A stretch of 64,000 nucleotides of DNA from Chitinophagaceae bacterium (GCA_947446645.1 CANFHA010000010.1:124001-188000); one strand, 5' to 3'; shown: positions 54,851 to 63,562, counted from the stretch's first letter. Notes: generated by a model not told the origin, from the sequence alone. Program-made: numbers and translations.

Positions 54851-57526
54851 ATGAATAGTTTACAATTCAGTACTGACCAGTTTTCAGACCTGTTTCCTTA
54901 TCACATGTGCTTTGATGAGCATGGTAAGATAACGTCGCACGGCCGGTACCTGAAGAACCTGGCGGGTATAACTGCCGGCTCTGATTTTTTTGAACTTTTT
55001 TTGTGTAAGACGGACTATAGCGAAGAGCCTGTTACATCTGCCGCCAGCTTACCTATTAATGAATCGGTGTCGCTAAGGCTTAACAGCAGCCCTGCAATAG
55101 TGCTGAAAGGGAAATTTGCCCCGCTTCAAAATGCTGCGCCGTGCTTTGTTTTTATTGGTTCGCCTACTTATAATTTTGAAGGTGAGCGTGCCGCAGAACT
55201 TGTGGGCAATAACTATGAAGAAAACGCGATTTATAAGACCCTGCAGGAATTTGACCTTGGCGTGAGCGGAATAGAGTCTACCGTGAAGGAACTAAAAGAC
55301 TACGAAAATGTACTGAATTTTCCGGATGGGTCTTCGAGAATCCGTGACTTCGCGATTACTGTATCTGACGACAGCGGCAGGGTAGTGTGGTGCAACAAGA
55401 ATTTCGAAAGAATGTCTGGCAGAAGCTATGCGGAAATAATAGGCCGGCGACCACGCGAGGCGATCTACGGAAAGCGCTCAGTGTTTATTGACAAGAACTA
55501 TGTGGACGATAAGGTGAGGTCGGGCGAATCGTTTTATTTTGAAAATATCGGGTATTCGGCCCAGGGGCGGGAGTTTTGGTTCGGGGTGGTGGTTAAGGCG
55601 GTGTTTAATGCTAAGCAGGATGTCGTTGGCCGTATCCATTTTCTGAGAGACATCTCTAACCGGAAAGATAAGGAACTGGCCATAGAGGAAAATCAGAAAC
55701 TGATGAGCCTGGCGCTCGACGCGGCAAAAGTGGGTGTATGGTCTTATGATACCATATCAAGGGAGTTTGTTACAGCAGGAAATTTTCGCCCCATCATTGG
55801 CTTTAAAGATACCGGGGATCTTCAGCTGACTACATTTTTAAGGATGATGCATCCTGAAGATTTGAAAGAGCTGTATTGCAATGTGCTTCCTAAGGTTACG
55901 AAAGAAAAGCCCAGCTTTGATATAGTGCACAGGATAATGGTAACCGGAGAGTACCACTATTTTAACGTGCGGGGGCTGTGTGTGCAGTGGACAGGAAGTG
56001 GGAGGCCGGTAAAGATAGTAGGCACGCTAAGGGACAGGACAGGCGATATCAAACACTTATTCGAAATAAGTGAGCAGAAAAGGTTTTACAATAATATCCT
56101 GGATAAAATACCGGTGGATATTGCTTTGTACGATTTGGAATGCAGGTATAGTTATGTAAATAGAAATGCAGTAAAAAGCGATGAGATCCGGGACTGGATG
56201 ATCGGCAAGGACGATAGTGACTACGCCCGCTTGAAGGGTCTGGATATATCGTTTGGCCTAAACAGGACCCAGGTAATTCGCGATGTAATAGAGACCGGGG
56301 TGTCGAATCGAATCGTGGAGACAAAAGTTGTGGATGGAGTGCGGAAGCACTACATGCGCGTGATATCACCGGTATTAAAGGAGAACGAGTTAGAGATGGT
56401 CATAGCTTACGGGCTTGATATATCTGAACAGGCGGAAAATGAAAATAAAATAAAGGTGGAAGAGGAGCGGGCGCGCAACTTTCTACGTATCGTAAAGGAC
56501 GGTGTATTCTTATCAGATTTTTCAGGGCGTATAATAAATTGCAGCCCATCTTTTTGGGAAATAGTTGGCCTCAAGAATATGACCAGTGACCTTTCCTTAT
56601 TCTCGCTTTTAACTACTAGCCATGCACAGATGCTCTCACAAAAGGTGGCAACACTTTTTGCCACAGGCGCTCCTCAGTCGGGTGTCTTTAAATTAGGAAG
56701 GAAGTTTGTGGACTTCACTTTTGCTCTTCGGCCCGGCGACGAGCAAGACAGATTTGTAGGGCGCATATCGGATATAACCATAGAGGTAAACAAAGAGAAG
56801 CATCTGATAAAATTGCTGAAAATAGAATCGGAGCTTAATAAGCGAAAGACGCAGTTCATCCACATTACATCACATGAACTAAGAACACCGTTAACAGTGA
56901 TCAGCACGAACTCCGAGCTGCTGGAGTTAATTGAAGCTAATCCTGCACTTGCTGCGAGAACCAGCCTTAGCAATATCACCCGTCGAATCATAAAGGAAGT
57001 GCGGGTGATGACGGATATCCTTAACCAGCTGATGATGGTAAGCAAGATAGAGCGTGGCGGACTGGAATTGGTGCCGCTAAATGTAGATGTGCAGAGCTAT
57101 ATCAAAAATGAAATAGCCCCGCTTTTTTCGCCTTTTTCTGATGGCAGAGAGCTGGTAACGGAGATAGATGATAATGCAACTTTGGGAGAATTTGACCCCA
57201 AAATATTCAAGCATGTGCTGGTGAACATTATTGGAAATGCATTTAAATACTCACCTGGCAAGGCAGCACCGCAACTGCATATTTCTGCCACGCAGCATTC
57301 GCTTGAGTTTATTGTGAGGGATTTCGGAATTGGGATTCCGCCCAAAGAAATAAGTTCTATTTTCTCTAATTTCTACAGGGCTTCTAACATTGGGGTAATA
57401 TCCGGTACCGGTATAGGGCTTATGGTAGCCGAATATGGAATTAAAAAGCACGGGGGGGAAATCAGCATAAAGAGCGAGCTCAATGAAGGCTCTGTATTCA
57501 CAATTACCTTACCACAAAACAGATAG
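54851..57526 (+). CDS. PAS histidine kinase with N-terminal HNOBA-like domain
   Basis: 891 residues, soluble. Residues 13-140 resemble the H-NOX-associated (HNOBA) domain: 'FPYHMCFDEHGKI', then 'VLKGKFAPLQ' and 'FVFIGSPTYNFE' in the order of that family. Four PAS-like units follow (about 160-275, 285-400, 405-525, 540-645). HisKA has His675 in 'ITSHELRTPLTV', and HATPase (about 780-890) has 'DFGIGIPP' and 'GTGIGLMVAEY'. HNOBA domains usually pair with heme-based NO/O2 sensors, but no H-NOX gene lies in this window. The next gene is a lone receiver at 2 bp. Confidence 0.85.
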   Translation: MNSLQFSTDQFSDLFPYHMCFDEHGKITSHGRYLKNLAGITAGSDFFELFLCKTDYSEEPVTSAASLPINESVSLRLNSSPAIVLKGKFAPLQNAAPCFVFIGSPTYNFEGERAAELVGNNYEENAIYKTLQEFDLGVSGIESTVKELKDYENVLNFPDGSSRIRDFAITVSDDSGRVVWCNKNFERMSGRSYAEIIGRRPREAIYGKRSVFIDKNYVDDKVRSGESFYFENIGYSAQGREFWFGVVVKAVFNAKQDVVGRIHFLRDISNRKDKELAIEENQKLMSLALDAAKVGVWSYDTISREFVTAGNFRPIIGFKDTGDLQLTTFLRMMHPEDLKELYCNVLPKVTKEKPSFDIVHRIMVTGEYHYFNVRGLCVQWTGSGRPVKIVGTLRDRTGDIKHLFEISEQKRFYNNILDKIPVDIALYDLECRYSYVNRNAVKSDEIRDWMIGKDDSDYARLKGLDISFGLNRTQVIRDVIETGVSNRIVETKVVDGVRKHYMRVISPVLKENELEMVIAYGLDISEQAENENKIKVEEERARNFLRIVKDGVFLSDFSGRIINCSPSFWEIVGLKNMTSDLSLFSLLTTSHAQMLSQKVATLFATGAPQSGVFKLGRKFVDFTFALRPGDEQDRFVGRISDITIEVNKEKHLIKLLKIESELNKRKTQFIHITSHELRTPLTVISTNSELLELIEANPALAARTSLSNITRRIIKEVRVMTDILNQLMMVSKIERGGLELVPLNVDVQSYIKNEIAPLFSPFSDGRELVTEIDDNATLGEFDPKIFKHVLVNIIGNAFKYSPGKAAPQLHISATQHSLEFIVRDFGIGIPPKEISSIFSNFYRASNIGVISGTGIGLMVAEYGIKKHGGEISIKSELNEGSVFTITLPQNR

Positions 57527-57528
57527 TA

Positions 57529-57900
57529 TTGAAAAGGATCCTGTTAGTTGAAGATGATTTCAACCTGAATGAGACGATAAGTATTTTCCTTGGAGCAAAG
57601 GGCTATGAGATAACCCCAGCCCTATGCGGTAAGGATGCAATTTCCATTGTGCAAAAGAGTACACCACCTTTCGACCTTATTCTTTGTGACATTAATTTGC
57701 CGGACATACTTGGTTACGATGTTTTCAGAATGGTCAAAAAAATTGAGCACAATACTTCAAAATTTATTTTTCTTACCGCATACGCGGATAAGGTTTTCAT
57801 TGAAGATGCCACGCGGCTGGGTGCTGATGACTATGTAACCAAACCATTTGCGTTCGAAGAGCTGATCATGGTAATAGAAAAACACATTTCTGCAGTCTAG
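57529..57900 (+). CDS. Single-domain response regulator
   Basis: 123 residues, one receiver domain. 'LLVEDDFN' (acidic pair at 9-10), Asp54 in 'LCDINLPDILGYD', threonine in 'FLTAYAD', Lys in 'YVTKPFAFEEL'. The start is TTG at 57529, 2 bp after the kinase stop codon, so translation is coupled and this is the kinase's direct partner. There is no output domain, and it may compete with or feed the LuxR regulator upstream. Confidence 0.93.
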   Translation: MKRILLVEDDFNLNETISIFLGAKGYEITPALCGKDAISIVQKSTPPFDLILCDINLPDILGYDVFRMVKKIEHNTSKFIFLTAYADKVFIEDATRLGADDYVTKPFAFEELIMVIEKHISAV

Positions 57901-58095
57901 TGGGTTTGTCTGTATGATCTTTTTCTGGTACATCACCAACCGCTCTCACTACTAACCATAGTAGGTTTTGGGCAGTTTTCGTTGGTTAGTTTTGAAGGTA
58001 GAAATGGTATCCGCGGGAATGGGAAGGGACCTAAGCGAAAATGAAATCTGCGTGATTGAGATCTAATACAATCAAAATCAAATCTGATCTGCTCA

Positions 58096-58536
58096 ATGAA
58101 TTTAACGAACATGTTTAAAAGTAACGACTGGTACTTTTGCCTGGTAGGTGAGGTTTCCCAGGAAAATAGAAGCGTGGAAATAGTTCCGACCTTACATAAA
58201 CCCGAGCTTATTTGTCGCTACCAGTCACCTACGGTTGCGCTCACTGATATACAAAAGAGACTTACTGCTGATCCACGTAAAGAAGCGATGGTAATACTTG
58301 ATGTTGAAATGACTGGTATGACCGTATGGGAGATGGTAGGTGCATTAAACGATTGGGAGACATACATAACGGCGCGAATGAAAATTTATGTGCTGCTCCG
58401 GCGCAACGATTGGGAGGGAATGATCAAGGTGTACATAGAGCCACTCGTGGCCGGTTACCTCGAAAAGCCTTTGACTGCAAGAGACTACGAAGACATGATC
58501 TTAAAGCCCGGTTTTTCGGCACATGGAGACGTTTAA
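58096..58536 (+). CDS. Degenerate receiver-like protein
   Basis: 146 residues. A short N-terminal stretch precedes what resembles a receiver fold. 'MVILDVEMTGMTVWEM' gives Asp69 at the phosphoacceptor place, and 'GYLEKPLTARDYE' gives Lys124. The acidic pair at the first strand is missing ('WYFCLVGEVSQEN'), and so is the usual threonine/serine strand ('KIYVLLRRNDW'). It probably cannot be phosphorylated in the standard way. It lies in a run of regulator genes, with a LuxR-type regulator 25 bp downstream. Confidence 0.6.
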   Translation: MNLTNMFKSNDWYFCLVGEVSQENRSVEIVPTLHKPELICRYQSPTVALTDIQKRLTADPRKEAMVILDVEMTGMTVWEMVGALNDWETYITARMKIYVLLRRNDWEGMIKVYIEPLVAGYLEKPLTARDYEDMILKPGFSAHGDV

Positions 58537-58561
58537 TATAGAATAGAGGTGCTTTTTATTT

Positions 58562-59230
58562 ATGAAAAATATTGGGATAATTGACGATAATGAGAGGATG
58601 CGGAGTTCTATCCATGATTACCTGGATGTAGTTGGCGATTATGAGATAACTTTTTCTATTGGCTCTTTCTCCGAACTCCAGGTAATAAACCAGGACTTAA
58701 AAGTTGACTATATCCTGCTCGACATTTACCTCGCAGATGCAAATGGGATCGAAATAATCGGGCTGATCAAAAAGATATTTCCGAATGCGGCCGTAATTGT
58801 GATCACGGGAAATGTGTATGACGATTATAATCTTTCAAAGGCGATAGAACGCGGCGCGGCAAGCTTATTGTTCAAACCCTTCCAGATGCAGCAGCTGATA
58901 GAGGTCTTTGATCGACTGATGGTGACTCCTGCGTACCTGTTGCCTGCAATGGCTGATAAACTGGTGCTGCAACTGCACCAAAAATACCTTCTGCGGGCAC
59001 ATATGAATATGGATATTTCGCCTTCAGAAGACCACGTTGTAAACCTGTTGCTCAGCAACTACAACAGACGGCAGATAGCCGATCAGCTTAATATATCGGC
59101 CTCGCAGGTAAATGCCACAATAACCCGGCTTATACACAAAGCGGGCTGCGATAATGTAAAGGGCCTGGTACAAGTGCTTAGCGAAGTACTGTCCCGAAAG
59201 CAGCGCTTTAATTCTTCTCAATCGGGGTAG
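58562..59230 (+). CDS. Response regulator with C-terminal HTH
   Basis: 222 residues. Receiver with 'IIDDNERMR' (6-14), Asp54 in 'ILLDIYLADANG', 'VIVITGNVYDD' and lysine in 'LLFKPFQM'. The C-terminal 'ISPSEDHVVNLLLSNYNRRQIADQLNIS' (shown in part) ends in 'SASQVNATITRLIHKAGC', a LuxR/FixJ-like helix-turn-helix in a diverged form. A stretch of about 30 residues between domains is longer than usual. It probably acts as a DNA-binding regulator in the signalling cluster, with no dedicated kinase next to it. Confidence 0.85.
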   Translation: MKNIGIIDDNERMRSSIHDYLDVVGDYEITFSIGSFSELQVINQDLKVDYILLDIYLADANGIEIIGLIKKIFPNAAVIVITGNVYDDYNLSKAIERGAASLLFKPFQMQQLIEVFDRLMVTPAYLLPAMADKLVLQLHQKYLLRAHMNMDISPSEDHVVNLLLSNYNRRQIADQLNISASQVNATITRLIHKAGCDNVKGLVQVLSEVLSRKQRFNSSQSG

Positions 59231-59347
59231 GAGACTTCCTGGGAAAAACAGTGCAGCGCACTGCTTATCTTATCTGTAAAATATCTTGGCGTAGTTATAT
59301 TATTTTATTACCTTTATTGTCGAAAGTTATTTCTAATTTAAAAAACT

Positions 59348-59590
59348 ATGTCTATGGAGTCAAATATCCAAAATGAAACGGCGATGAATGAGGTTATCTC
59401 CAGCATAACTCCAACCGCAGAGGAAATGGCAACACAGCCAACAAGTGAGCTGGAAGGAACAGCGCCAGGCACTGAAGCACATGATGCCAACCATCCGCAT
59501 CATGCGCACAATTCTGCCCTGGGTGCTGCTGCTAAAGCCCACAGCGCTGTGCATCACGTAATGCCACACCACCGCAGGCTGGACATCTGA
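59348..59590 (+). CDS. Small histidine-rich protein
   Basis: 80 residues, no membrane segment. An acidic/threonine-rich first half ('TPTAEEMATQPTSELEG') leads to a histidine-rich second half ('DANHPHHAHNS' and 'HSAVHHVMPHHRR'), with about 13 His. It could bind metal, but no family is recognised. The ATG at 59348 or 59354 may be the start. A good terminator follows, which supports it as a real transcribed unit. Confidence 0.6.
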   Translation: MSMESNIQNETAMNEVISSITPTAEEMATQPTSELEGTAPGTEAHDANHPHHAHNSALGAAAKAHSAVHHVMPHHRRLDI

Positions 59591-59617
59591 TCCGGTCACC
59601 GGCTTTTATGATAGTAT

Positions 59618-59640
59618 GCCCCGGTTTTGCCGGGGCTTTA
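59618..59640 (+). terminator. Intrinsic terminator after the His-rich gene
   Basis: GCCCCGG (59618-59624) pairs with CCGGGGC (59630-59636) around a 5-base loop, followed by TTTA, about 30 bp after the stop codon. The short U-run makes it moderately strong. Between 59641 and 59795 there is no gene. Confidence 0.7.
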
Positions 59641-59795
59641 TCATGTTATCATTTTACTATAAAATAGTGGCGGATAGTATTACCATTAGTGCATTTTAAA
59701 GCCGAAAGTGAGTAAATAAAGGGTTTAAAATTTTGGAAAGCGGCAAAGAGGTATTATTATTGTTGCACAATTGTACTCATTACGGAAATAACAGC

Positions 59796-60995
59796 ATGAA
59801 CAAAAAGCTACTAACGTTACTATTATCTTTATTTTTATTGCCGCTCGCGGCTGGAGCACAGGGGCTGGTAGATCATGCCGACAATGATCTGTACTACACC
59901 TTCAACAGCAATTGTTCCTTTACTTTTGGTACAAACTACGCAGGTATCTCCGTTGGCTTCTTTTACGATAGCTCAGAAAAAATATTTCATGACGCTAATT
60001 CATCGCATGTAGCGCATGCCAATGCGCTCATACTCAGCGCGAGCCTGACCGATTATAATTCTAATCTCAATCTCTTCTTTACACCCGCTAACCAGCCTAC
60101 AATAAGCGTTAATTTCGGTCATTCGTTTAATTCTGTAACCAACTTCATAAACTGGGATGAACTGAAGACCGGTAAAAGAAACTGGCTGGGCGCGGTAGAC
60201 CGCGACTTGTATGTAGGTGTGTTTGCAAATAAGTCATTCACAAATTACTGGGATACGGTAAATCGTAAAATGACCGACCAGACGCTTACTAACTACAACA
60301 AAAACTCATTCCGCGATTTCGACCGTTTTGTGAGTTTTGGACTTAAAGTAAACTACAACCTGTACTATACCCGCTGGCTGGCCCTGGCGCTTACCGGCAC
60401 AGTACAAAATGGTTTTAACCAGCCTTTTGCAGATTTTCAGAGTAGCCCATCAGCAGCGTATAATGTGCCTAACCATGTATATACCACCAGTGATTTCTCG
60501 GGCAGGGTAGGTGGCGACATCAATCACCGTATCAACGATATGAGGTTCAGCATAGCGTTGCCTATTTTCATGGGGGCCGTGTTCAACAATGTGGCTAAGA
60601 CTGACCGTAAAAAGGCAACCGAAGGACGCATTGGCAGGACCGAGCGGACATTGCACCACATCTGGAACAGCCTGTTTGTAATGCCGCACTACGCGCAGAA
60701 CGGCTGGGTAGGCAACCAGTGGTGCAATGAAATAGGCGGCTCTATTAACTTCCTTCAATCTACTTACGGGGGCAGCAACTCCAAGATACAGGTAAACGAA
60801 GGCCTGGGTGTAGACTGGGTATCGCGCGCCAACACACGCAATGGCTGGAGCTCACCTATATACTACCTTACCGGTAAGCTGAACATAGGTTCCTCGCCAA
60901 ATGGCGGCGAAAGAAGGGCTGTTGCAAGGCGCAAAGCGCTGGAAGAAGCTCTTGCTCCCGCACCTGCTGCCGGCGATAAGAAAGACGGAGAATAG
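59796..60995 (+). CDS. Outer-membrane protein of unknown function
   Basis: 399 residues from the ATG at 59796, which gives a classical signal peptide (1-22, 'MNKKLLTLLLSLFLLPLAAGAQ'). An upstream in-frame TTG would add 21 residues before it. The rest has many aromatic amphipathic strands ('GTNYAGISVGFFYD', 'LNLFFTPANQPTISVNFGHSF', 'WLALALTGTVQNGF'), as in a beta-barrel, and ends in a charged, Ala/Pro-rich tail ('PAPAAGDKKDGE'). No named family recognised. It stands alone on the plus strand. Confidence 0.7.
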   Translation: MNKKLLTLLLSLFLLPLAAGAQGLVDHADNDLYYTFNSNCSFTFGTNYAGISVGFFYDSSEKIFHDANSSHVAHANALILSASLTDYNSNLNLFFTPANQPTISVNFGHSFNSVTNFINWDELKTGKRNWLGAVDRDLYVGVFANKSFTNYWDTVNRKMTDQTLTNYNKNSFRDFDRFVSFGLKVNYNLYYTRWLALALTGTVQNGFNQPFADFQSSPSAAYNVPNHVYTTSDFSGRVGGDINHRINDMRFSIALPIFMGAVFNNVAKTDRKKATEGRIGRTERTLHHIWNSLFVMPHYAQNGWVGNQWCNEIGGSINFLQSTYGGSNSKIQVNEGLGVDWVSRANTRNGWSSPIYYLTGKLNIGSSPNGGERRAVARRKALEEALAPAPAAGDKKDGE

Positions 60996-61231
60996 GTTCT
61001 TTCTTGCGCTCTTTCCTACGGTGTTCCCGGCAATTTTTAGCGGACGTTCTTGTGCCGAAGATCACTTGTACTATGGGCACTCTGCGAGTTAATATTGTAT
61101 GCTCATAGTCTGCCGTTTGGCTCAAGAGACATGCATAATATCACAGAAGCTGAATAATGGGCAGCGATGCAAACGTTAGTTTGCACGTAAGGACGCCTGC
61201 CAGATTAAAATCCATCCATTCACATACGCAC

Positions 61232-61260
61232 AAAAAAAAGACCGCTCTGATGAACGGTCT
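61232..61260 (-). terminator. Intrinsic terminator of the small secreted protein gene
   Basis: On the minus strand AGACCG pairs with CGGTCT around a 10-base loop, followed by eight T residues, 22 bp after the stop codon at 61283. Confidence 0.85.
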
Positions 61261-61282
61261 CTCTTTATATTTTGCAAAGCTA

Positions 61283-61627
61283 TTAGTACCAATAGTCGCG
61301 GCGCGACCTGTAGCCCCAGCCCCACCAATCGTGACCATAACCGGTTCTGTGGTCATTCTCCAGCATGTCTCTTCTCCACGCTTTGCGGTAAGCAGCACGC
61401 CTTTTTCTGTCAGCGGCCCATGGACGATAATGGTCCATGTCTTCTGCCTGAGCAAGCTTGAAGGCTACTTTTTCGTTTTTCCTCCAGGCCCTCCAGCAGT
61501 GGTAGTCGCCTTTGTAATGGCCCTCAACATAAGAACCATGTTTGTCCTTGTCTTTGTCCTGGGCGGAAACACTTCCTGCACCCATCAGCATCACTGCTGT
61601 CAAAGCCATTAAGTAATATTTTTTCAT
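61283..61627 (-). CDS. Small secreted basic, aromatic-rich protein
   Basis: 114 residues from the ATG at 61627, which starts a standard signal peptide (about 1-22, 'LMALTAVMLMGAGSVSAQ'). An earlier in-frame ATG at 61681 adds 18 untypical residues. The mature part is very charged, rich in Arg, Trp, Tyr and His ('CWRAWRKNEK', 'RRAAYRKAWRRDML', 'HDWWGWGYRSRRDYWY'), and has no recognised family. Probably periplasmic. A strong terminator follows. Confidence 0.7.
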   Translation of the reverse strand: MKKYYLMALTAVMLMGAGSVSAQDKDKDKHGSYVEGHYKGDYHCWRAWRKNEKVAFKLAQAEDMDHYRPWAADRKRRAAYRKAWRRDMLENDHRTGYGHDWWGWGYRSRRDYWY

Positions 61628-61810
61628 AAGTGGCGTATTTGAATTTTGACACAAAGTAAATAATATGTCGTGTAAAAACAAATTTTTTTGCTTGAAAAAG
61701 GCGGTTTGCGGATGAAAAAAAGAGCAGTTTGGATACGTGCGCGAAATAGATGGATAGGTGCGCGGTTAGTGGCTGGCGCCATTGAAACTGCAATTCAAAT
61801 CCGGCTAAAA

Positions 61811-61915
61811 CTATTTCCAGAACAACAGGACAAAAATCGCCCCTGCAAGACACAATAGTGCCAGCATTAGCAGCAGTATAGATTTATAAAGATTTTCCTT
61901 AGACAGCTTTTTCAT
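61811..61915 (-). CDS. Very small single-helix membrane protein
   Basis: 34 residues. A basic N-terminus ('MKKLSKENLYKS') is followed by one hydrophobic helix ('ILLLMLALLCLAGAIFVLLF') ending 'WK', then TAG. This is what small regulatory or assembly-factor membrane proteins look like. The reading frame was found by reading the sequence directly. It lies between the small secreted protein and the lipoprotein gene on the same strand. No function is assigned. Confidence 0.45.
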   Translation of the reverse strand: MKKLSKENLYKSILLLMLALLCLAGAIFVLLFWK

Positions 61916-61936
61916 AACCGGTGTAAAGCTAAAATG

Positions 61937-61979
61937 CAAAATCCAAATCCCAAAAGTATTTTCCGGGATCTGGATTTTG
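61937..61979 (-). terminator. Possible hairpin after the lipoprotein gene
   Basis: CAAAATCCAAATCCC (61937-61951) pairs with GGGATCTGGATTTTG (61965-61979) apart from one mismatch, around a loop of about 13 bases. It lies 14 bp beyond the lipoprotein stop codon on the minus strand. The U-tract is poor, so it could be a processing signal rather than a terminator. Confidence 0.5.
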
Positions 61980-61992
61980 AAATTGGTGTTTT

Positions 61993-62871
61993 TTATTTCT
62001 TAGCAGTATCCGCTTTTGGTGCGGTAGCGCTTACTTCGTCTTTAGAAAGGCTGAACTCGCGCGAGCGTGGCCCGTCTATCTGCGTGCCATCTTTATCCAT
62101 CAGCGACAGCTCCACTTTGCACTTGCCCAGGCCCAGGTTCTGAATGAATCTTGGCTCCCATTTTTCCAGTGTTTCTATCAGCTTTTGAGACGGGATGGCC
62201 TCGTTTGTTATTTCTGCTTTTACCTTATATCCCGTTGGTGACAGGCTGCAATTCCATACATAGAAGTCGAGCAGTACATTGTTTACGTCGTTGCCCATGT
62301 AGTCGCCTTTCGGGCGGCTGTAGAAGATCATCGGCTTGGTAGGGTCTTCCAGTTTTTTCAGATTTCCTTTTTCATCGATCTTAAAGTGATATACTACTGC
62401 TGCTCCCTTAGTCTTTACAGACTCATGGTAAGAACGGGAGAGGAAAGCCATGAGGTAATGCTCCTTGCCGTCGTTAGGCAGTGTTATCTCATTTTTAGGC
62501 TCATACAGTGCTTTGTATGGTCCGTTGTCAAGTATGAAATGAATGTGCTGTCCCTTGTCTGAATTGTTGCACATTTTGTTGGCATTATCAGAGGTCTGCA
62601 TCTTCAGCTCGTAATTCTTTACATTGAAGGCGAAAGACACTTTTGCAGAGTCTTTACCCACTTTCTGCGCACTCACCGAGGCAATAGAAATTGCTGCATT
62701 AGGAAATTCGGGCGATGGTGTTACTGTGCCCAGGGTCACAGCTGGAAGCGGGGCCGGCTTTGCGCTTGCCGTAGTGGCGCCGGCAGCCTTGTTTTCAGAC
62801 GTGTTGTTGCCGCATGATGTAAACAAAAGAGTGCTGCCTGCAAGGGCAGTTAAGAGTGTGTGAATCTTCAT
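61993..62871 (-). CDS. Lipoprotein of unknown function
   Basis: 292 residues. 'LLFTSC' at residues 15-20 is a lipobox. A threonine/alanine linker precedes a domain that contains 'FAFNVKNYELKMQT', 'QHIHFILDNGPYKALYEP' and 'WNCSLSPTGYKVKAEITNEAIP'. 'HIHFILDNGPY' recurs in hypothetical proteins of Bacteroidota. No enzymatic motif recognised. A TAATTTTG element on the minus strand, 16 bp before the ATG, is a promoter candidate. Confidence 0.7.
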   Translation of the reverse strand: MKIHTLLTALAGSTLLFTSCGNNTSENKAAGATTASAKPAPLPAVTLGTVTPSPEFPNAAISIASVSAQKVGKDSAKVSFAFNVKNYELKMQTSDNANKMCNNSDKGQHIHFILDNGPYKALYEPKNEITLPNDGKEHYLMAFLSRSYHESVKTKGAAVVYHFKIDEKGNLKKLEDPTKPMIFYSRPKGDYMGNDVNNVLLDFYVWNCSLSPTGYKVKAEITNEAIPSQKLIETLEKWEPRFIQNLGLGKCKVELSLMDKDGTQIDGPRSREFSLSKDEVSATAPKADTAKK

Positions 62872-62887
62872 TATATACTGTTTTTTT

Positions 62888-62895
62888 CAAAATTA
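62888..62895 (-). promoter_or_regulatory. -7 promoter element of the lipoprotein gene
   Basis: On the minus strand TAATTTTG fits TAnnTTTG, 16 bp before the ATG at 62871. A TTG (62920-62918) lies 22 bp upstream. Confidence 0.4.
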
Positions 62896-62947
62896 CCACT
62901 AAAAAGCAGATATTCACCAAACTTCACAAAATGGTTTTGCAGTAAAA

Positions 62948-62955
62948 TAGGTTTG
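62948..62955 (+). promoter_or_regulatory. -7 promoter element of the cold-shock-domain gene
   Basis: TAGGTTTG fits TAnnTTTG. It would give a leader of about 40 bases before the ATG at 63002. Confidence 0.4.
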
Positions 62956-63001
62956 TGTACAAAAGATTACGATCTTTAGAACAGAATCAAGACATTAAAA
63001 G

Positions 63002-63460
63002 ATGAAAAATATCGGTCAGGGAGCCTCTGGCAAAAAAGAGAAGGAAAAGCAGAAAGCTCAGAACAAGCAGGCTAAAGAGCGTAAGAAGGAAGAGCGCAAA
63101 ACGCACAGCAGCAAGGGCAAGAGCCTTGAAGATATGTTTGCTTACGTAGATGAGAACGGCAACCTCTCGGATGTGCCGCCAGATCCTTCCAAAAAGGTAG
63201 AGATAAGCCTGGAAGATATACAGCTCGGGGCCGCTAAACAAGTGGAGGCAAATCCGGCTGACGCTTTCAGAACAGGTACCATAACATTCTTTAATGATGC
63301 AAAGGGATACGGATTCATCAGCGACGAGAAAAACCGCGCTAGTGTTTTTGTGCACATCAACCAGCTATCCGAACCAATAAAGGAGCGGGATAAAGTGACC
63401 TTTGAAGTGGAGATGGGCCCTAAGGGAATGAATGCCGTAAGGGTGAAAAAAATAAAATAA
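63002..63460 (+). CDS. Cold-shock-domain RNA-binding protein with basic N-terminus
   Basis: 152 residues. A lysine-rich N-terminal stretch (1-40, 'KKEKEKQKAQNKQAKERKKEERK' in shortened form) precedes a C-terminal cold-shock domain (about 90-152). RNP1 is 'KGYGFIS' and RNP2 'VFVHINQL', so it should bind single-stranded RNA or DNA. Bacteroidota encode several such extended cold-shock proteins. A hairpin shared with the convergent SDR gene follows. Confidence 0.9.
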   Translation: MKNIGQGASGKKEKEKQKAQNKQAKERKKEERKTHSSKGKSLEDMFAYVDENGNLSDVPPDPSKKVEISLEDIQLGAAKQVEANPADAFRTGTITFFNDAKGYGFISDEKNRASVFVHINQLSEPIKERDKVTFEVEMGPKGMNAVRVKKIK

Positions 63461-63488
63461 TTCAGGTATAAAACTATGTGCATCCGGA

Positions 63489-63515
63489 TTTGACAACTTT
63501 TAAAAAGTTGTCAAA
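63489..63515. terminator. Bidirectional hairpin between cold-shock and SDR genes
   Basis: TTTGACAACTTT (63489-63500) pairs perfectly with AAAGTTGTCAAA (63504-63515) around a 3-base loop. It is symmetrical and AT-flanked, so it may terminate both convergent genes. Confidence 0.75.
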
Positions 63516-63562
63516 TCTCCATGACCACCAAAAATAATAGTGCAGCCTTTGCGCTATTTCGG

